From Verrucomicrobiota bacterium (GTDB lineage: Bacteria > Verrucomicrobiota > Verrucomicrobiia > Limisphaerales > VHDF01), in NCBI GenBank assembly GCA_016871495.1, contig VHDF01000001.1, positions 62,001 through 126,000 of the forward strand: DNA of 64,000 nt, read 5' to 3'. The notes below the pieces were generated by a model. The model was not told the origin of the DNA. It saw only the letters and a list, made by a program, of their open reading frames with translations, and searched no databases. Made by a program: the position numbers and the translations under genes. This document shows, piece after piece, positions 8,367 through 18,114 of this stretch (the first letter of the stretch is position 1; every line of letters begins with the position of its first letter).

Positions 8367-10073
8367 ATGAAATCACCGCTCCTCGCCATGAGCCTTGCCA
8401 CCGTCGCGTTCCTCACCCCCGAAGCGCAAGACCGCTCGCAAACCCGATCCATGGTCCTTTCGCGCGATGGCATCGTGGCAAGCGAACATCCCCTGGCGTC
8501 CCAAGCCGGCGCAACCGTGTTGGCCCAAGGAGGACACGCCGTGGATGCCGCGCTCGCCGCCAACGCCATGATGTCCGTCACCGCCCCCATGATGTGCGGC
8601 CCCGGCGGCGATCTTTTCGCACTCGTCTACGACGCCAAGACAGGCCAGACGTTTGGGCTCAACGCGAGCGGATGGGCCCCTCAAGCCCTCAACGCGGAAT
8701 ACCTCCGGCGTCTCGGCCACACCAACATGCCCCAGTCCGGCATTCATTCCGTCACCGTGCCAGGCGCCGTCGACGGATGGCTGGCGCTGCACCGCCGCTT
8801 CGGCAAGATCGGACTGAAGCAGGTGCTGGCTCCCGCCATCCTGACCGCGGAACAGGGAGTCCCCCTGACCGAATGGGTCGCCGCCTATTGGAAAGAGTCC
8901 GAAGCCAAGTTGCGCACGAACGCGGAATGCGCCCGGGTTTATCTGCCGCAAAACCGGGCACCCCGAGTCGGGGAGGTTTTCAAAAACCCCGATCTGGCGC
9001 GCACCTATCAACGCATCGCGAAATCCAAGCGTGCCGGGTTCTATGCTGGTTCCACCGCTCGCGCTTTCTTGAAGCTTTCTCGGGAACTCAAAGGGACCAT
9101 CACTTCGGCAGACCTTGATGCTTTCACCTCAGAATGGGTCACCCCCATCTCCACAGATTACCGTGGCTGGACCGTCCAAGAAATCCCGCCTGGCGGCCAG
9201 GGCATTGCCGCTTTGCTCATGCTCAACATCATGGAGACCTTCCCCCTGAAGGGCTACGGAGCAGGTTCCGCCGACACGATCCACACCATCATCGAAGCGA
9301 AGAAGCTGGCCTATGCCGACCTTCTCCAATACATCGCCGATCCACGCCAAGCCAAAGTCCCCACGACTCATCTTCTGAGCAAAGCCTACGCTCATGCCCG
9401 CGCGAAATTGATCCACCCAAGCCGCGCCATGACCGGCCCGGAACCCGGACGGCCTTTCCACCCAGGAACCGACACCACTTACCTCTGCGCGGTGGATGCC
9501 GAAGGCAACATGGTGTCCTGGATTCAAAGCATCTATTCCGGTTTCGGTTCCGCCTTGGTCCCGGAAGGAACGGGAGTCCTGTTGCACAACCGCGCGGGCC
9601 TTTTCTCGCTCGAATCAGGCCATCCCAACGAACTGGCGGGACGCAAACGTCCCTTGCATACCATCATTCCCGCCATGATGATCAAGGACTCCCGCCGCAT
9701 CGCCTTTGGCATCATGGGTGGCTTCAACCAAGCCCAAGCCCACGCTCAGTTTGTGTCCCATATCGCCGATTTTGGATTGAACATCCAGGAGGCCCTGGAA
9801 GCCCCGCGCTTCACCAAGTTGACCTTTGCCGGACGCGACATTCGCATCGAGGACCGCGTACCAGCCGCGGTCAGGGAGGAACTGAAGCGACGCGGGCACG
9901 AACTTCAAGTCCAGGGCCCTTTCTCTTCCGTGGTTGGCGGCGGCCAGGCCGTGATGAGAGACGAGAGCACTGGGGTCAATTACGGAGCCTCAGATCCTCG
10001 CAAGGACGGCGCCGCCCTTCCGCAACCCTTCTGGACACGACAGTCCTCAGCCGCCTCCCCGCGCAAGCGCTGA
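8367..10073 (+). CDS. ggt: Gamma-glutamyltransferase (Ntn hydrolase)
   Basis: Secreted enzyme that hydrolyses or transfers the gamma-glutamyl group of glutathione and related compounds, made as a precursor that cleaves itself. The catalytic Thr of the small subunit is expected at T370 (GTDTTYLCAVDAEGN, codon at 9474). Other family blocks are IVASEHPLAS near the N-terminus, GGHAVDAALAAN, the substrate-binding GPGGD, and GFNQAQAHAQ in the small subunit. ATG 8367 is chosen because it yields a plausible signal peptide (MKSPLLAMSLATVAFL). The frame extends upstream to 8232 but without such a signal. Length 568 aa fits the family. It is transcribed alone, about 210 bases after the permease. Confidence 0.93.
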   Translation: MKSPLLAMSLATVAFLTPEAQDRSQTRSMVLSRDGIVASEHPLASQAGATVLAQGGHAVDAALAANAMMSVTAPMMCGPGGDLFALVYDAKTGQTFGLNASGWAPQALNAEYLRRLGHTNMPQSGIHSVTVPGAVDGWLALHRRFGKIGLKQVLAPAILTAEQGVPLTEWVAAYWKESEAKLRTNAECARVYLPQNRAPRVGEVFKNPDLARTYQRIAKSKRAGFYAGSTARAFLKLSRELKGTITSADLDAFTSEWVTPISTDYRGWTVQEIPPGGQGIAALLMLNIMETFPLKGYGAGSADTIHTIIEAKKLAYADLLQYIADPRQAKVPTTHLLSKAYAHARAKLIHPSRAMTGPEPGRPFHPGTDTTYLCAVDAEGNMVSWIQSIYSGFGSALVPEGTGVLLHNRAGLFSLESGHPNELAGRKRPLHTIIPAMMIKDSRRIAFGIMGGFNQAQAHAQFVSHIADFGLNIQEALEAPRFTKLTFAGRDIRIEDRVPAAVREELKRRGHELQVQGPFSSVVGGGQAVMRDESTGVNYGASDPRKDGAALPQPFWTRQSSAASPRKR

Positions 10074-10112
10074 GGATCGCCCGCGTGAGACCTCCACGGC
10101 GCACCGTCGCCG

Positions 10113-10135
10113 CGCCCCCTCACGGAGCGGGGGCG
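10113..10135 (+). terminator. GC-rich hairpin downstream of ggt
   Basis: CGCCCCC (10113-10119) pairs with GGGGGCG (10129-10135) around a nine-base loop, 40 bases after the ggt stop codon. No T-run follows on the plus strand, so this is at best a weak or Rho-assisted terminator, or simply a stem that protects the transcript end. Confidence 0.3.
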
Positions 10136-10284
10136 ACCCGCCGACCCACGGACCTGCTCATCCGCTTGTTCCGCCCAATTTCACCCGGTCGCCGCCAGCA
10201 CGGACACTTCTTCACGATCGCAAGCCTTCAAGTCCTCACGAGGCGCGCTCGACAGTCCTGCCACGCCCGTGCGAAGCTCCTTCC

Positions 10285-11139
10285 GTGTTGGATGTCAAAT
10301 TGCGCCGTCTCGAAGAAATGCTCGCCGGTTACGAGAGTTGCTTGGTGGCGTATTCGGGCGGAGTGGATTCGGTCCTGCTCGCGGCCATGGCGAATAAGAT
10401 CCTGGGTCCCCGATCCCTCGCTGTGATCGCAGATTCTCCCAGCCTCCCGCGCCGAGAGCTGCAGGAGGCCTTGGACATTGCCCGAAGGTTCAACATCCCC
10501 GTCCGCGTTACCCGCACCTCGGAATTCGACAATCCCAACTACCTCGCGAATCCCGTCAATCGCTGCTATTTCTGCAAACACGCGTTGTTTACAGAGCTTG
10601 AACCCATCGCCAAGGCCGAAGGTTTCAGGGTCATTGCCTACGGAGAAAACGCTTCCGATCTCGGCGATCACCGCCCTGGAGCCACCGCCGCCGCCGAGTT
10701 TCAGATCCGGGCCCCGCTCAAAGAAGCCGGTTTGACCAAGAACGAGATCCGCGAACTCTCCACTCGATTGGGTTTGCCAACCGCCGACAAGCCTCAACTG
10801 GCCTGCTTGAGCTCGCGCATCCCATACGGCGAAGCCGTCACTCCCGAAAAACTGGCCATCATCGAACGGGCCGAAGAAGCCATTCGCCAGCTTGGTTTCA
10901 AAGAATTCCGAGTCCGCCACCACCAAGCGTCCGCCGGACTTCCCCTGGCCCGCATTGAACTCGCCCCGGCTGAAATGGAGCACTTCCTGGAATCCGGCGT
11001 GCGGGAATCCCTCGCCAAAGCGTTGCAATCCGCTGGCTATCAACACGTCACTTTGGACCTGTTGGGATACCGCCGCGGCAGTCTCCTGGAAGCGGCACCC
11101 ATTCATTTCCGCCCCGTCCCAACCGATAATCATCGGTAG
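10285..11139 (+). CDS. larE: ATP-dependent sacrificial sulfur transferase LarE
   Basis: LarE adenylylates and then thiolates the two carboxylates of pyridinium-3,5-biscarboxylic acid mononucleotide, giving up its own Cys sulfur (or using a cluster), in synthesis of the nickel-pincer cofactor of LarA. Visible: PP-loop SGGVDS at 24-29, C94-Y-F-C97, and C174 in LACLSSR, the position of the sacrificial Cys of the Lactobacillus enzyme. The 284-residue length fits. Start is GTG 10285; a TTG at 10288 is equally possible. larB and larC are not in the window. The stop codon abuts the ATG of the cytochrome gene, but a LarA-family gene lies at 18.1 kb. Confidence 0.92.
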   Translation: MLDVKLRRLEEMLAGYESCLVAYSGGVDSVLLAAMANKILGPRSLAVIADSPSLPRRELQEALDIARRFNIPVRVTRTSEFDNPNYLANPVNRCYFCKHALFTELEPIAKAEGFRVIAYGENASDLGDHRPGATAAAEFQIRAPLKEAGLTKNEIRELSTRLGLPTADKPQLACLSSRIPYGEAVTPEKLAIIERAEEAIRQLGFKEFRVRHHQASAGLPLARIELAPAEMEHFLESGVRESLAKALQSAGYQHVTLDLLGYRRGSLLEAAPIHFRPVPTDNHR

Positions 11140-14013
11140 ATGCCGGAAACTCTGGTCTGCCCTAACTCAACCCGTTCTCCAAAGCCGTCAAGGCCTGGAA
11201 TTAGAGCCTCCCTTCGCTCGGCACTGCTCCTCTTCCTAGGAATCGCCACTCCTAGCCTGACCCTCACGGCGAGAGCCGAAGTGATTATCCCCGGAATCCA
11301 GGCCGCCCGACTCCAAGGCGTGGAGGCCGGCATCGTCCTCATTCAAGAACTCAACTGTTTCGGATGCCATTCTCCGGGAACAGGGGAAGGGTTCAAATCC
11401 AAGCCGCGTCTCGGTCCCGATCTGGCCGATGCCGGCTCCAGGCTCGAACTTCAATGGATTCGCGCTTTCCTCGAACAACCGCACCAACTCAAGCCCGGCA
11501 CACCCATGCCCAATATGCTGCAAGCCTTTCCCGTGCAAGAGAGGCCCAAAATGATCGACCGGCTTGTCCACTTCCTGGCCGACCAGTCCGGCCACCAACC
11601 GGACGAACCCGTCGCCGCCAGCGATGCCATCATCGAGCAAGGCCGCCAACTCTATCATCGCGTTGGCTGCGTGGCGTGCCATGCCCCTTTCGATACACCC
11701 ACCGGCTTGGCCACCCCCCTCAAACAAGGAGTCAATCCCGAACCCTCCCTCCCCACTTTGGCCGCTTCCATTCCCCTGGGCGATCTCGCCACCAAAACGA
11801 CCGTCCGCTCGCTGGCGCGGTTTCTGATGGACCCCCTCAAAACACGTTCAACCGGGCGCATGCCTTCACTCGGGCTTTCCGACCCCGAAGCCTCCGCCAT
11901 CGCCATGTACTTGGTCCGCGCCCAAGCCGTCTCCGGTTCCGAAGCACCTGCCCGCCAATTGTCCGGTGTCGCTTATCAGTATTTCGAGGGCGATTTCAGA
12001 GAACACCCTCCCGACTTCGCCAAACTGGTCCCCGTCGCCGCCGGCACTTCCACAAACTTTTCACTCGAGATGCGCCAGCGTGATGCCCATTTCGCGTTGA
12101 GATTCTCCGGCACGATCACCATCACCAATGCCGGCACGTACACCTTTTTCACCGATTCCGACGACGGATCCCTGCTCAACATCGGGAAAACCACCGTCGT
12201 CACCAACGACGGTTTCCATGCCGCCACCGAGCGCTGGGGTTCGATCCATCTCGATCAAGGCGAACATCCCATCGAAGTCCTGTATTTCAACGGGGGCGGT
12301 GAATCACTCCTCCGCGTACTCTATCAAGGCCCGCGCCTGCCGAAACGCCCCATTCCCGCCACGGCCCTCAGTCACTTGGCGGTTCCCATGACACCGGCCG
12401 GACGGGTGCCGTTCACCCTCGACATGACCAAAGTCATGGAGGGCCGCGAAGTCTTCTCAACCATCGGTTGCGCTCAATGTCACTCCGTCCCCGGCGGACA
12501 AGCACGAACCCAATTCGCTCCCTCGTTTCGATCGCTGGCCGATTCCAAAGCGGGCTGCCTTTCCGCCGCGCCTCCGGTCAAAGCTCCTCGCTACAACCTT
12601 TCCGAATCTCAACGCATCGCCATCGCCGCCGCGCTCCGCAACCCCTCCTGGCTGGACCGCAACATGCCCCCCTCCACTTCGGCCTCGCTCACCATGGCCT
12701 CCCTCCATTGCTACGCGTGCCATAGCCGCGACGGACTCGGCGGACCTGACGGCGACCGACTCGAGTATTTCCTCACCGAAGGGCAGCTTGATCTCGGGGA
12801 CGAGGGCCGCATTCCTCCACACCTGACCGGAGTCGGCTCGAAGCTTCGTGAGGAAGCGCTCCGCAACGCACTCAACGAAGGCTTCCGCACCCGGCCCTAC
12901 ATGCAAACCCGGATGCCGCTCTTCGGCGACCACCAGGTCTCCGGCTTTCTCGCATGGTTCTCGCTCGCCGACGCCTTCGTCGGCGCCCAACAACCCCCGC
13001 CCTTCTCGGCGGCCTACGCCAAACATGGACGCACTCTGGTCGGCACGGACGGACTCTCTTGTATCTCTTGCCATAACATGGACGGAAAAAGATCGCTCGG
13101 CATTCCCGCCATGGATCTGGCCCACGTCGGACCGCGGCTCCGTTACGATTGGTTCCGACGCTACCTGCTCGATCCCGCCTCGCTCCGGCCCGGCACACGC
13201 ATGCCCGCCTTTTGGACCGAAGGAAAAAGCTCCAAACCTGGCATTCTTGGCGGAGATCCCGAAAAACAAATCCAAGCGCTTTGGACCTACCTGCAATCCC
13301 CCAAACTCACGGGATTGCCCGAAGGACTCATCCAACCCAAACAAGAACTCATCCCTTCTCAGGAACCCATCCTCTACCGCAACTTCATCACCGGTGCAGG
13401 TCCTCGCGCCATCGAGGTGGGCTATCCGGAGAAAGTGAACCTCGCCTTCGATGCCGAAAACGTCCGGCTCGCCCTGGTCTGGCAAGGCGGGTTCATGGAC
13501 GCCTCCCGCCATTGGACCGGCCGGGGCGAAGGATCCGAGCCGCCCCTGGGACACAGCGTGATCCCCATGCCCTCCGCACCGGCCTTCGCCGTCCTTCCCA
13601 GCCCGGACGCCCCCTGGCCCGCCGTACCGGGACGAAACAACGACTTCAAAATGATGGGCTACGAGCTCGACGCCAAACGCCGCCCGAAGTTTCTCTATCG
13701 ATTTGGAACACTCCAGATCGAAGAATCCTTTGAACCCATTCCATCCGACCTCGATCACGGTTTGCGTCGCTCCTTCATCCTCCGCGGTTTGACCAGCGAT
13801 CGATCCGTTTGGATGCGAGCCCTCGAAGGCCGCACCATCGTCACCCACGAAGGACCCACCTGGCTGGCCGATGGCCGAGTCCGCCTCCAACTCTTGCAGC
13901 CACCCACCCACAACGCGGTCGTCCGCAAGCTGCCCGGAGATCGCCGCGAACTCATCGTGCCCATCCCGAAAGACGCCGCTACAACCACGCTTACGATGGA
14001 GATCCAATGGTGA
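11140..14013 (+). CDS. Pentahaem cytochrome c with PA14 domain
   Basis: Exported multihaem protein of 957 residues. Five CxxCH haem-attachment sites are seen: CFGCH (73-77), CVACH (177-181), CAQCH (444-448), CYACH (524-528) and CISCH (641-645). Each is followed by a Met-Pro motif suited to an axial Met (PMPNM, GRMPSL, NMPPS, TRMPLFG, RMPAFW). Between haems two and three (about 275-397) is a PA14-like beta domain (TYTFFTDSDDGSLL), often carbohydrate-binding. A hydrophobic signal lies at about 26-46. The C-terminal 250 residues look like a beta-rich domain of unknown role. The gene starts one base after larE and overlaps the propeller gene by seven bases, so it probably acts with the propeller protein in periplasmic electron transfer. 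Confidence 0.88.
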   Translation: MPETLVCPNSTRSPKPSRPGIRASLRSALLLFLGIATPSLTLTARAEVIIPGIQAARLQGVEAGIVLIQELNCFGCHSPGTGEGFKSKPRLGPDLADAGSRLELQWIRAFLEQPHQLKPGTPMPNMLQAFPVQERPKMIDRLVHFLADQSGHQPDEPVAASDAIIEQGRQLYHRVGCVACHAPFDTPTGLATPLKQGVNPEPSLPTLAASIPLGDLATKTTVRSLARFLMDPLKTRSTGRMPSLGLSDPEASAIAMYLVRAQAVSGSEAPARQLSGVAYQYFEGDFREHPPDFAKLVPVAAGTSTNFSLEMRQRDAHFALRFSGTITITNAGTYTFFTDSDDGSLLNIGKTTVVTNDGFHAATERWGSIHLDQGEHPIEVLYFNGGGESLLRVLYQGPRLPKRPIPATALSHLAVPMTPAGRVPFTLDMTKVMEGREVFSTIGCAQCHSVPGGQARTQFAPSFRSLADSKAGCLSAAPPVKAPRYNLSESQRIAIAAALRNPSWLDRNMPPSTSASLTMASLHCYACHSRDGLGGPDGDRLEYFLTEGQLDLGDEGRIPPHLTGVGSKLREEALRNALNEGFRTRPYMQTRMPLFGDHQVSGFLAWFSLADAFVGAQQPPPFSAAYAKHGRTLVGTDGLSCISCHNMDGKRSLGIPAMDLAHVGPRLRYDWFRRYLLDPASLRPGTRMPAFWTEGKSSKPGILGGDPEKQIQALWTYLQSPKLTGLPEGLIQPKQELIPSQEPILYRNFITGAGPRAIEVGYPEKVNLAFDAENVRLALVWQGGFMDASRHWTGRGEGSEPPLGHSVIPMPSAPAFAVLPSPDAPWPAVPGRNNDFKMMGYELDAKRRPKFLYRFGTLQIEESFEPIPSDLDHGLRRSFILRGLTSDRSVWMRALEGRTIVTHEGPTWLADGRVRLQLLQPPTHNAVVRKLPGDRRELIVPIPKDAATTTLTMEIQW

Positions 14014-15581
14014 TTCGTACGTTCATTCGCCCATCGCCCCTTGCACCGGCGGCCAAAGCCCGTTCTCCTCTTCTTCCCCTCTGGATCACCGCGGGACTCT
14101 TGTCCTCAGCCTGGATGGATCCCCTGCCCTCTCACGCCGCTGAAACCGCCCCCGCCCCGGCCTCGAGCGAGCCTCTTCCCAAGGAGGAGGACTTCTACCG
14201 CATCGTCACTCTGCCGATTCCGCCCGGAATCACCTTGGAAGCCGGGGCCATGGCCTTCTTGCAAAACGGTCAGCTCGCCGTAAGCACGCGACGAGGCGAA
14301 ATTTATCGAGTGAACGGGGCCATGCAGGAGGACCCAGGCAAAATGAAGTTCCACCTCTTCGCCAGCGGACTCCACGAGGTCCTGGGCTTGGCCGAAAAGG
14401 ACGGCTGGCTCTACTGCGCACAGCGCGGTGAAATCACCCGCATCAAGGATCTCGATCAGGACGGACGGGCGGATCGGTTTGAAACGGTTTCCGACAACTG
14501 GGGCCTCACCGGCGATTACCACGAATACGCGTTTGGATCGAAGTTTGACACCGAAGGCTATCTTTGGGTTGTCCTGTGCCTGACCGGATCATTCACCAGC
14601 GACGCTCCGTTCCGGGGCTGGTGCCTCCGCGTGGCGCCCGATGGGAAAACGATCCCCACCGCCAGCGGACTTCGTTCTCCGGGCGGCATCGGTGCCAATC
14701 ATCTGGGCGAAATGTTTTACACAGAAAATCAGGGGCCTTGGAACGGCGCCTGCACCCTGAAGCATTTGGTCCCTGGCGATTTCATGGGCCATCCCAGCGG
14801 CAACACCTGGTACTCGCTCGCCCCCGAGATGGGCCCCAAACCACCAACCCCCGCCAGCGGAGGCCGCCTCCACCTCGAAGCGGAAAAGAATCCCCGCCTG
14901 CGCCCACCCGCCGTGTACTTTCCGTATCCCAAAAAGGGGCAATCCGCGAGCGGCATCGCCTGCGACACCACCGGCGGCGGTTTCGGACCATTCACCAACC
15001 AACTCTTCGTTGCCGATCAAGCTCACAGCACAGTCATGCGGGTCTCCCTCGAGAAGGTCAACGAAGTCACTCAAGGCGCATGTTTCATGATGCGCCAGGG
15101 CTTCGACTCCGGAAATCTTGCCCTCGAATTCGCACCCGACCACTCTCTCATGGTGTATGGCACCGACCGGGGATGGGGCGCCCGAGGAGGCAAACCCTTC
15201 GCCCTGCAACGCCTCGTGTGGAATCAGAAAACACCCTTCGAAATCCGCCAGATGCTCGCCAAACCGGACGGGTTCGAACTCGTCTTCACGACGTCAGTTC
15301 AAACCGCCACCGCATCCAACCCGGCGGACTTCCAACTGAAAACCTACACCTACATTTACCAAAGCCGGTACGGCAGTCCCGAGGTCGATCCCACCCGGCT
15401 CAAGGTATTGTCGGCAACCCCAAGCCCGGACGACCTCCGCGTCAGGCTGAAAACAAACAAGCTCATGGCGGGACACGTCCACGAACTGAAGATCACAGGG
15501 TTACGTTCCGCCAATGGCCTGCCGCTCCTTCACGGGGAAGCCTATTACACGATGAATCAAATTCCCAAAGTGACGAACTGA
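14007..15581 (+). CDS. Secreted beta-propeller protein (sorbosone dehydrogenase-like)
   Basis: A 524-residue exported protein. After a signal-like N-terminus (LLPLWITAGLLSSAW, about 23-37) it shows repeated propeller blades resembling the soluble glucose/sorbosone dehydrogenase and PVC-specific membrane-bound dehydrogenase families: MAFLQNGQLAVSTRRGEIYR, then LDQDGRADRFETV (an EF-hand-like calcium loop) and SGLRSPGGIGAN. Such proteins often accompany c-type cytochromes that take the electrons. ATG 14007 overlaps the cytochrome stop by seven bases, so coupling is likely. An upstream in-frame extension (to 13809) lies inside the cytochrome gene and is rejected. Substrate and use of PQQ are unknown. 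Confidence 0.8.
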   Translation: MVIRTFIRPSPLAPAAKARSPLLPLWITAGLLSSAWMDPLPSHAAETAPAPASSEPLPKEEDFYRIVTLPIPPGITLEAGAMAFLQNGQLAVSTRRGEIYRVNGAMQEDPGKMKFHLFASGLHEVLGLAEKDGWLYCAQRGEITRIKDLDQDGRADRFETVSDNWGLTGDYHEYAFGSKFDTEGYLWVVLCLTGSFTSDAPFRGWCLRVAPDGKTIPTASGLRSPGGIGANHLGEMFYTENQGPWNGACTLKHLVPGDFMGHPSGNTWYSLAPEMGPKPPTPASGGRLHLEAEKNPRLRPPAVYFPYPKKGQSASGIACDTTGGGFGPFTNQLFVADQAHSTVMRVSLEKVNEVTQGACFMMRQGFDSGNLALEFAPDHSLMVYGTDRGWGARGGKPFALQRLVWNQKTPFEIRQMLAKPDGFELVFTTSVQTATASNPADFQLKTYTYIYQSRYGSPEVDPTRLKVLSATPSPDDLRVRLKTNKLMAGHVHELKITGLRSANGLPLLHGEAYYTMNQIPKVTN

Positions 15582-15710
15582 CGGGAAGGGCTCGTCCGTA
15601 AGATTGGCCCTCCGTTGAGCTCACCGGCGGTCGACCCGGTCATGCCGTCGAAGTTCCGCCTCATTCCAAAGATGCTGCGACTCAAGACAGCGAAACCGCA
15701 CGGAGAGTAG

Positions 15711-15733
15711 GCCAATTTCACCCTGAAAATGGC
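15711..15733. repeat. Imperfect inverted repeat in convergent spacer
   Basis: GCCAATTT and AAAATGGC flank CACCCTG, with one mismatch between the arms. It lies in the 290-base spacer between the convergent propeller gene and the broken DUF4412-like gene. No terminator T-run follows on either strand and no coding remnant is recognisable around it. It could be the end of a lost insertion element or an intergenic repeat; a genome-wide search would tell. Confidence 0.35.
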
Positions 15734-15872
15734 AATTCAGCAGCGTCGAGATGCGCCAAACCCGCCACCAACCGCAGAAGGATCGAAGGAACCAGGGCGC
15801 TCAAGGCAGACCCTGCCTCCGCGTTGCCCCCGTCATGGATGAGCGCAGACGTTCCTGCGGCCCCCAGACCCG

Positions 15873-16718
15873 TCAAAAAGGCAGCAGCTTCTTCTTGAGC
15901 AAATCCCCCACTTTGCGCCCATCCCGTTTCTTGGTGGATTTCTCGGACTCCCCGCGTCCGGGTTCCTCCTCTTCCCGGGCCTGCTTCGTCATCTCCGTCA
16001 TCATCATCTCCTGCATGTTGGCGTAACGGGTGTAACCCGAGGGAATCTCGAAAAGTTCCCCCGCGGGCTTCGCAAGCTTCACCTCCTGAAAATCCAGGCG
16101 CATCGACTGCCCCTGACTCATGGTTTCAATGCGAACGGGAAACTGCTTCAGATCCGTCGCATTCCAAACGGTCGATTCATGACGCGTCCCCTGTGCATCC
16201 GTCACGACCACCCGGTTCTTCTCACAGGGATGGCCGTCCACCGTCTCTTTCCCAATCAAAGTAACCTCCATCTTGGATGCGTTCGGGACCGCGGATTCAA
16301 CCGTCCCCGTCAACGCGGTCTCCAGGTAGCTTTTCAATCCCGGCCAGACGGAATAACTCAAACGTTTGTCAGGACGCGTGATCGCGATCATTTTGTCCAT
16401 CCCGGCCGCCGCCGCATCCTCCGCCGCCTTCGCTCGCCCTCACTGCATGCCCGCCAAATCCATCTCGAAGCGAGTCTTGCTCTCATCCACGAACATCTTG
16501 CCCGGAATCTTGATGGATTCCGTTCCATCCTTGGTGGACATCACCATCGTGGCCGAAAAAGCAGAATGGTCACCAAACAGCCGCCCCGCCGCTCCCTGAA
16601 AATCCGGACCACTCGGCATTTTCCCAAACTGGGCAAAACCCGCCGTGGGGATCAACCCAAGGCATCCCGCCAACACCCATCGTAAGATCCATGAAGCCGT
16701 CGCATTTCGAGCACGCAT
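15873..16718 (-). pseudogene. DUF4412-like exported protein interrupted by in-frame TGA
   Basis: Two consecutive reading frames in the same phase (16718 down to 16440, and 15873-16439) make a single 281-codon gene with a TGA at 16442-16440. The N-terminal part has a signal peptide (WILRWVLAGCLGLIPTAGFA) and the strand IPGKMFVDESKTRFEM. The part after the TGA continues with GMDKMIAITRPDKRLSY, as expected of one DUF4412-type outer-envelope protein (GKMY..KMRME, then MIxIxRPDK). The stop falls in the linker GMQ-stop-GRAKAAED. Either the gene is recently inactivated, the base is a sequencing error, or two separate products are made. It follows the MFS gene on the same strand. Confidence 0.75.
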
Positions 16719-16854
16719 AAGTCAAAACTCCCATGAAGTGTTCTACCGCGATCTGGAATGACTCGCTCATTTCTGACAGGGGAAACCTCGCTCGAACCTC
16801 GACGATTGTCGATGCGAACTTCAACCGCATCACCGCTACCCCCATCATCCCCCC

Positions 16855-18045
16855 TCAGTCCAAGCTCACCCGCCTCCCCCGGTCCCGCCGCCACACCACA
16901 ACCAAAGCCACCCATCCCACCAGCAACAATCCCCCCACCGTCCAGGTGCCCACGTCCGGATGGTCTGGAGCCAGCCAGAGCGAAGCGGCCCCGGCGGCCG
17001 GACCCGCGAAAATGCCCACGCCCAGCGCCGCTTCGTGCAACCCGCCGTGCTCCCCATGCGCATCACCGGCATCCATCGAATAGAAAAGCGAGGAGTAATA
17101 AATCAATCCCAATGCCAGTCCGAAAACCAACTGCGCTCCCACCGCAACCGCCAGATTCGGAGCCAGCAACAATCCCATAAATCCCGCGATCAATCCGGCA
17201 TAGGCGGTAAAAAACCAGGAGCGCCGGTAATGCCATCCGGTCCACTTCCACAAAATCGCAAAGGCCGCGAACCGCCCGAAAAACCACAGCGAACAGAAGA
17301 AACCCACCGCAGACGGCGGCAGGGCAAAGCGCTCCGCCAGTGTCGGAATTACGGGCAGCACGGAATTGATCGCGATGTAGGCAAAGGGATTCGCCAGCCA
17401 GGCCATGTGCAGAAAGGACTTCGCCTTCGCGATGGGACGCGGATTCAACTCACGCCCCGCCCCTTCAAGGGCTCGCCCGGCTCCCAAAGGCCGGCAGTCG
17501 ACAGGTCGGATCAACAGCACGAGTTGCAGGGCGTGCAAAAGTGCCGGCACCCAGAAACGCGAGTTCTCTCCCAACGCCTCGATCAAAGCGCCCCCCGCGA
17601 AATAAGCCACCGAACACGAAGCGGCCCACACGAGATTGTAAATGCCCAGCGCCCGCTGCAATCCCAACGGCGTCTCCTTCGTGGACGCCATCGCTTCCAA
17701 GGCCGGCCACGTGAACGCCATGCCAAAGGACCACACCGACACGACCGCCACATGCACGGCCAAATCCCGGCTGAAACTTGCGGCCAGCATGGAAAGACCC
17801 ATGACGCTGAAACCCAAGCGCAGCGACTTCTCGTATCCTTGGCGCTGCGCATAACGCCCCGCCAAAATCGAAAACGCCGCGTAAATCAACCCGTGCCAGG
17901 CCGCCAGGGCCAGATTGGCCCGGTCCCCAAACCCGAAGTGCTCACGGGTGAAGAAGAAATAGTAAAGAAAGTAAATCGAAGTCGCGAAAGAGTTCAGGCT
18001 CTCCAACACGAACACCCTCGCCTTTCCGCCCCAGAGGAACCTCAA
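16855..18045 (-). CDS. MFS transporter
   Basis: Integral membrane carrier of 396 residues with about 12 hydrophobic helices, a GRYAQRQGYEKSL loop between helices 2 and 3 (the MFS motif A region) and a central hydrophilic loop at about residue 195-225 (RPVDCRPLGAGRALEG). The substrate is not evident from sequence. It lies 69 bases downstream of the LarA-family gene on the same strand, and the SDR-LarA-MFS order suggests uptake of the hydroxy acid or sugar acid that those enzymes use. This link is inference. Confidence 0.8.
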   Translation of the reverse strand: MRFLWGGKARVFVLESLNSFATSIYFLYYFFFTREHFGFGDRANLALAAWHGLIYAAFSILAGRYAQRQGYEKSLRLGFSVMGLSMLAASFSRDLAVHVAVVSVWSFGMAFTWPALEAMASTKETPLGLQRALGIYNLVWAASCSVAYFAGGALIEALGENSRFWVPALLHALQLVLLIRPVDCRPLGAGRALEGAGRELNPRPIAKAKSFLHMAWLANPFAYIAINSVLPVIPTLAERFALPPSAVGFFCSLWFFGRFAAFAILWKWTGWHYRRSWFFTAYAGLIAGFMGLLLAPNLAVAVGAQLVFGLALGLIYYSSLFYSMDAGDAHGEHGGLHEAALGVGIFAGPAAGAASLWLAPDHPDVGTWTVGGLLLVGWVALVVVWRRDRGRRVSLD

Positions 18046-18114
18046 ACGTTACCCTTTCGTCTCCGCGCGGAACTCCCGCACCGCATGCTCACGCGCATTC
18101 TCAAAAAAAGAACA

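Noticed and set aside
16434-16448. TGA as selenocysteine codon
   Set aside because: The family has no catalytic Cys at this point and no selenocysteine gene (selA-D) is in the window; the bases after the TGA show no obvious bSECIS stem. A nonsense change or sequencing error is simpler.
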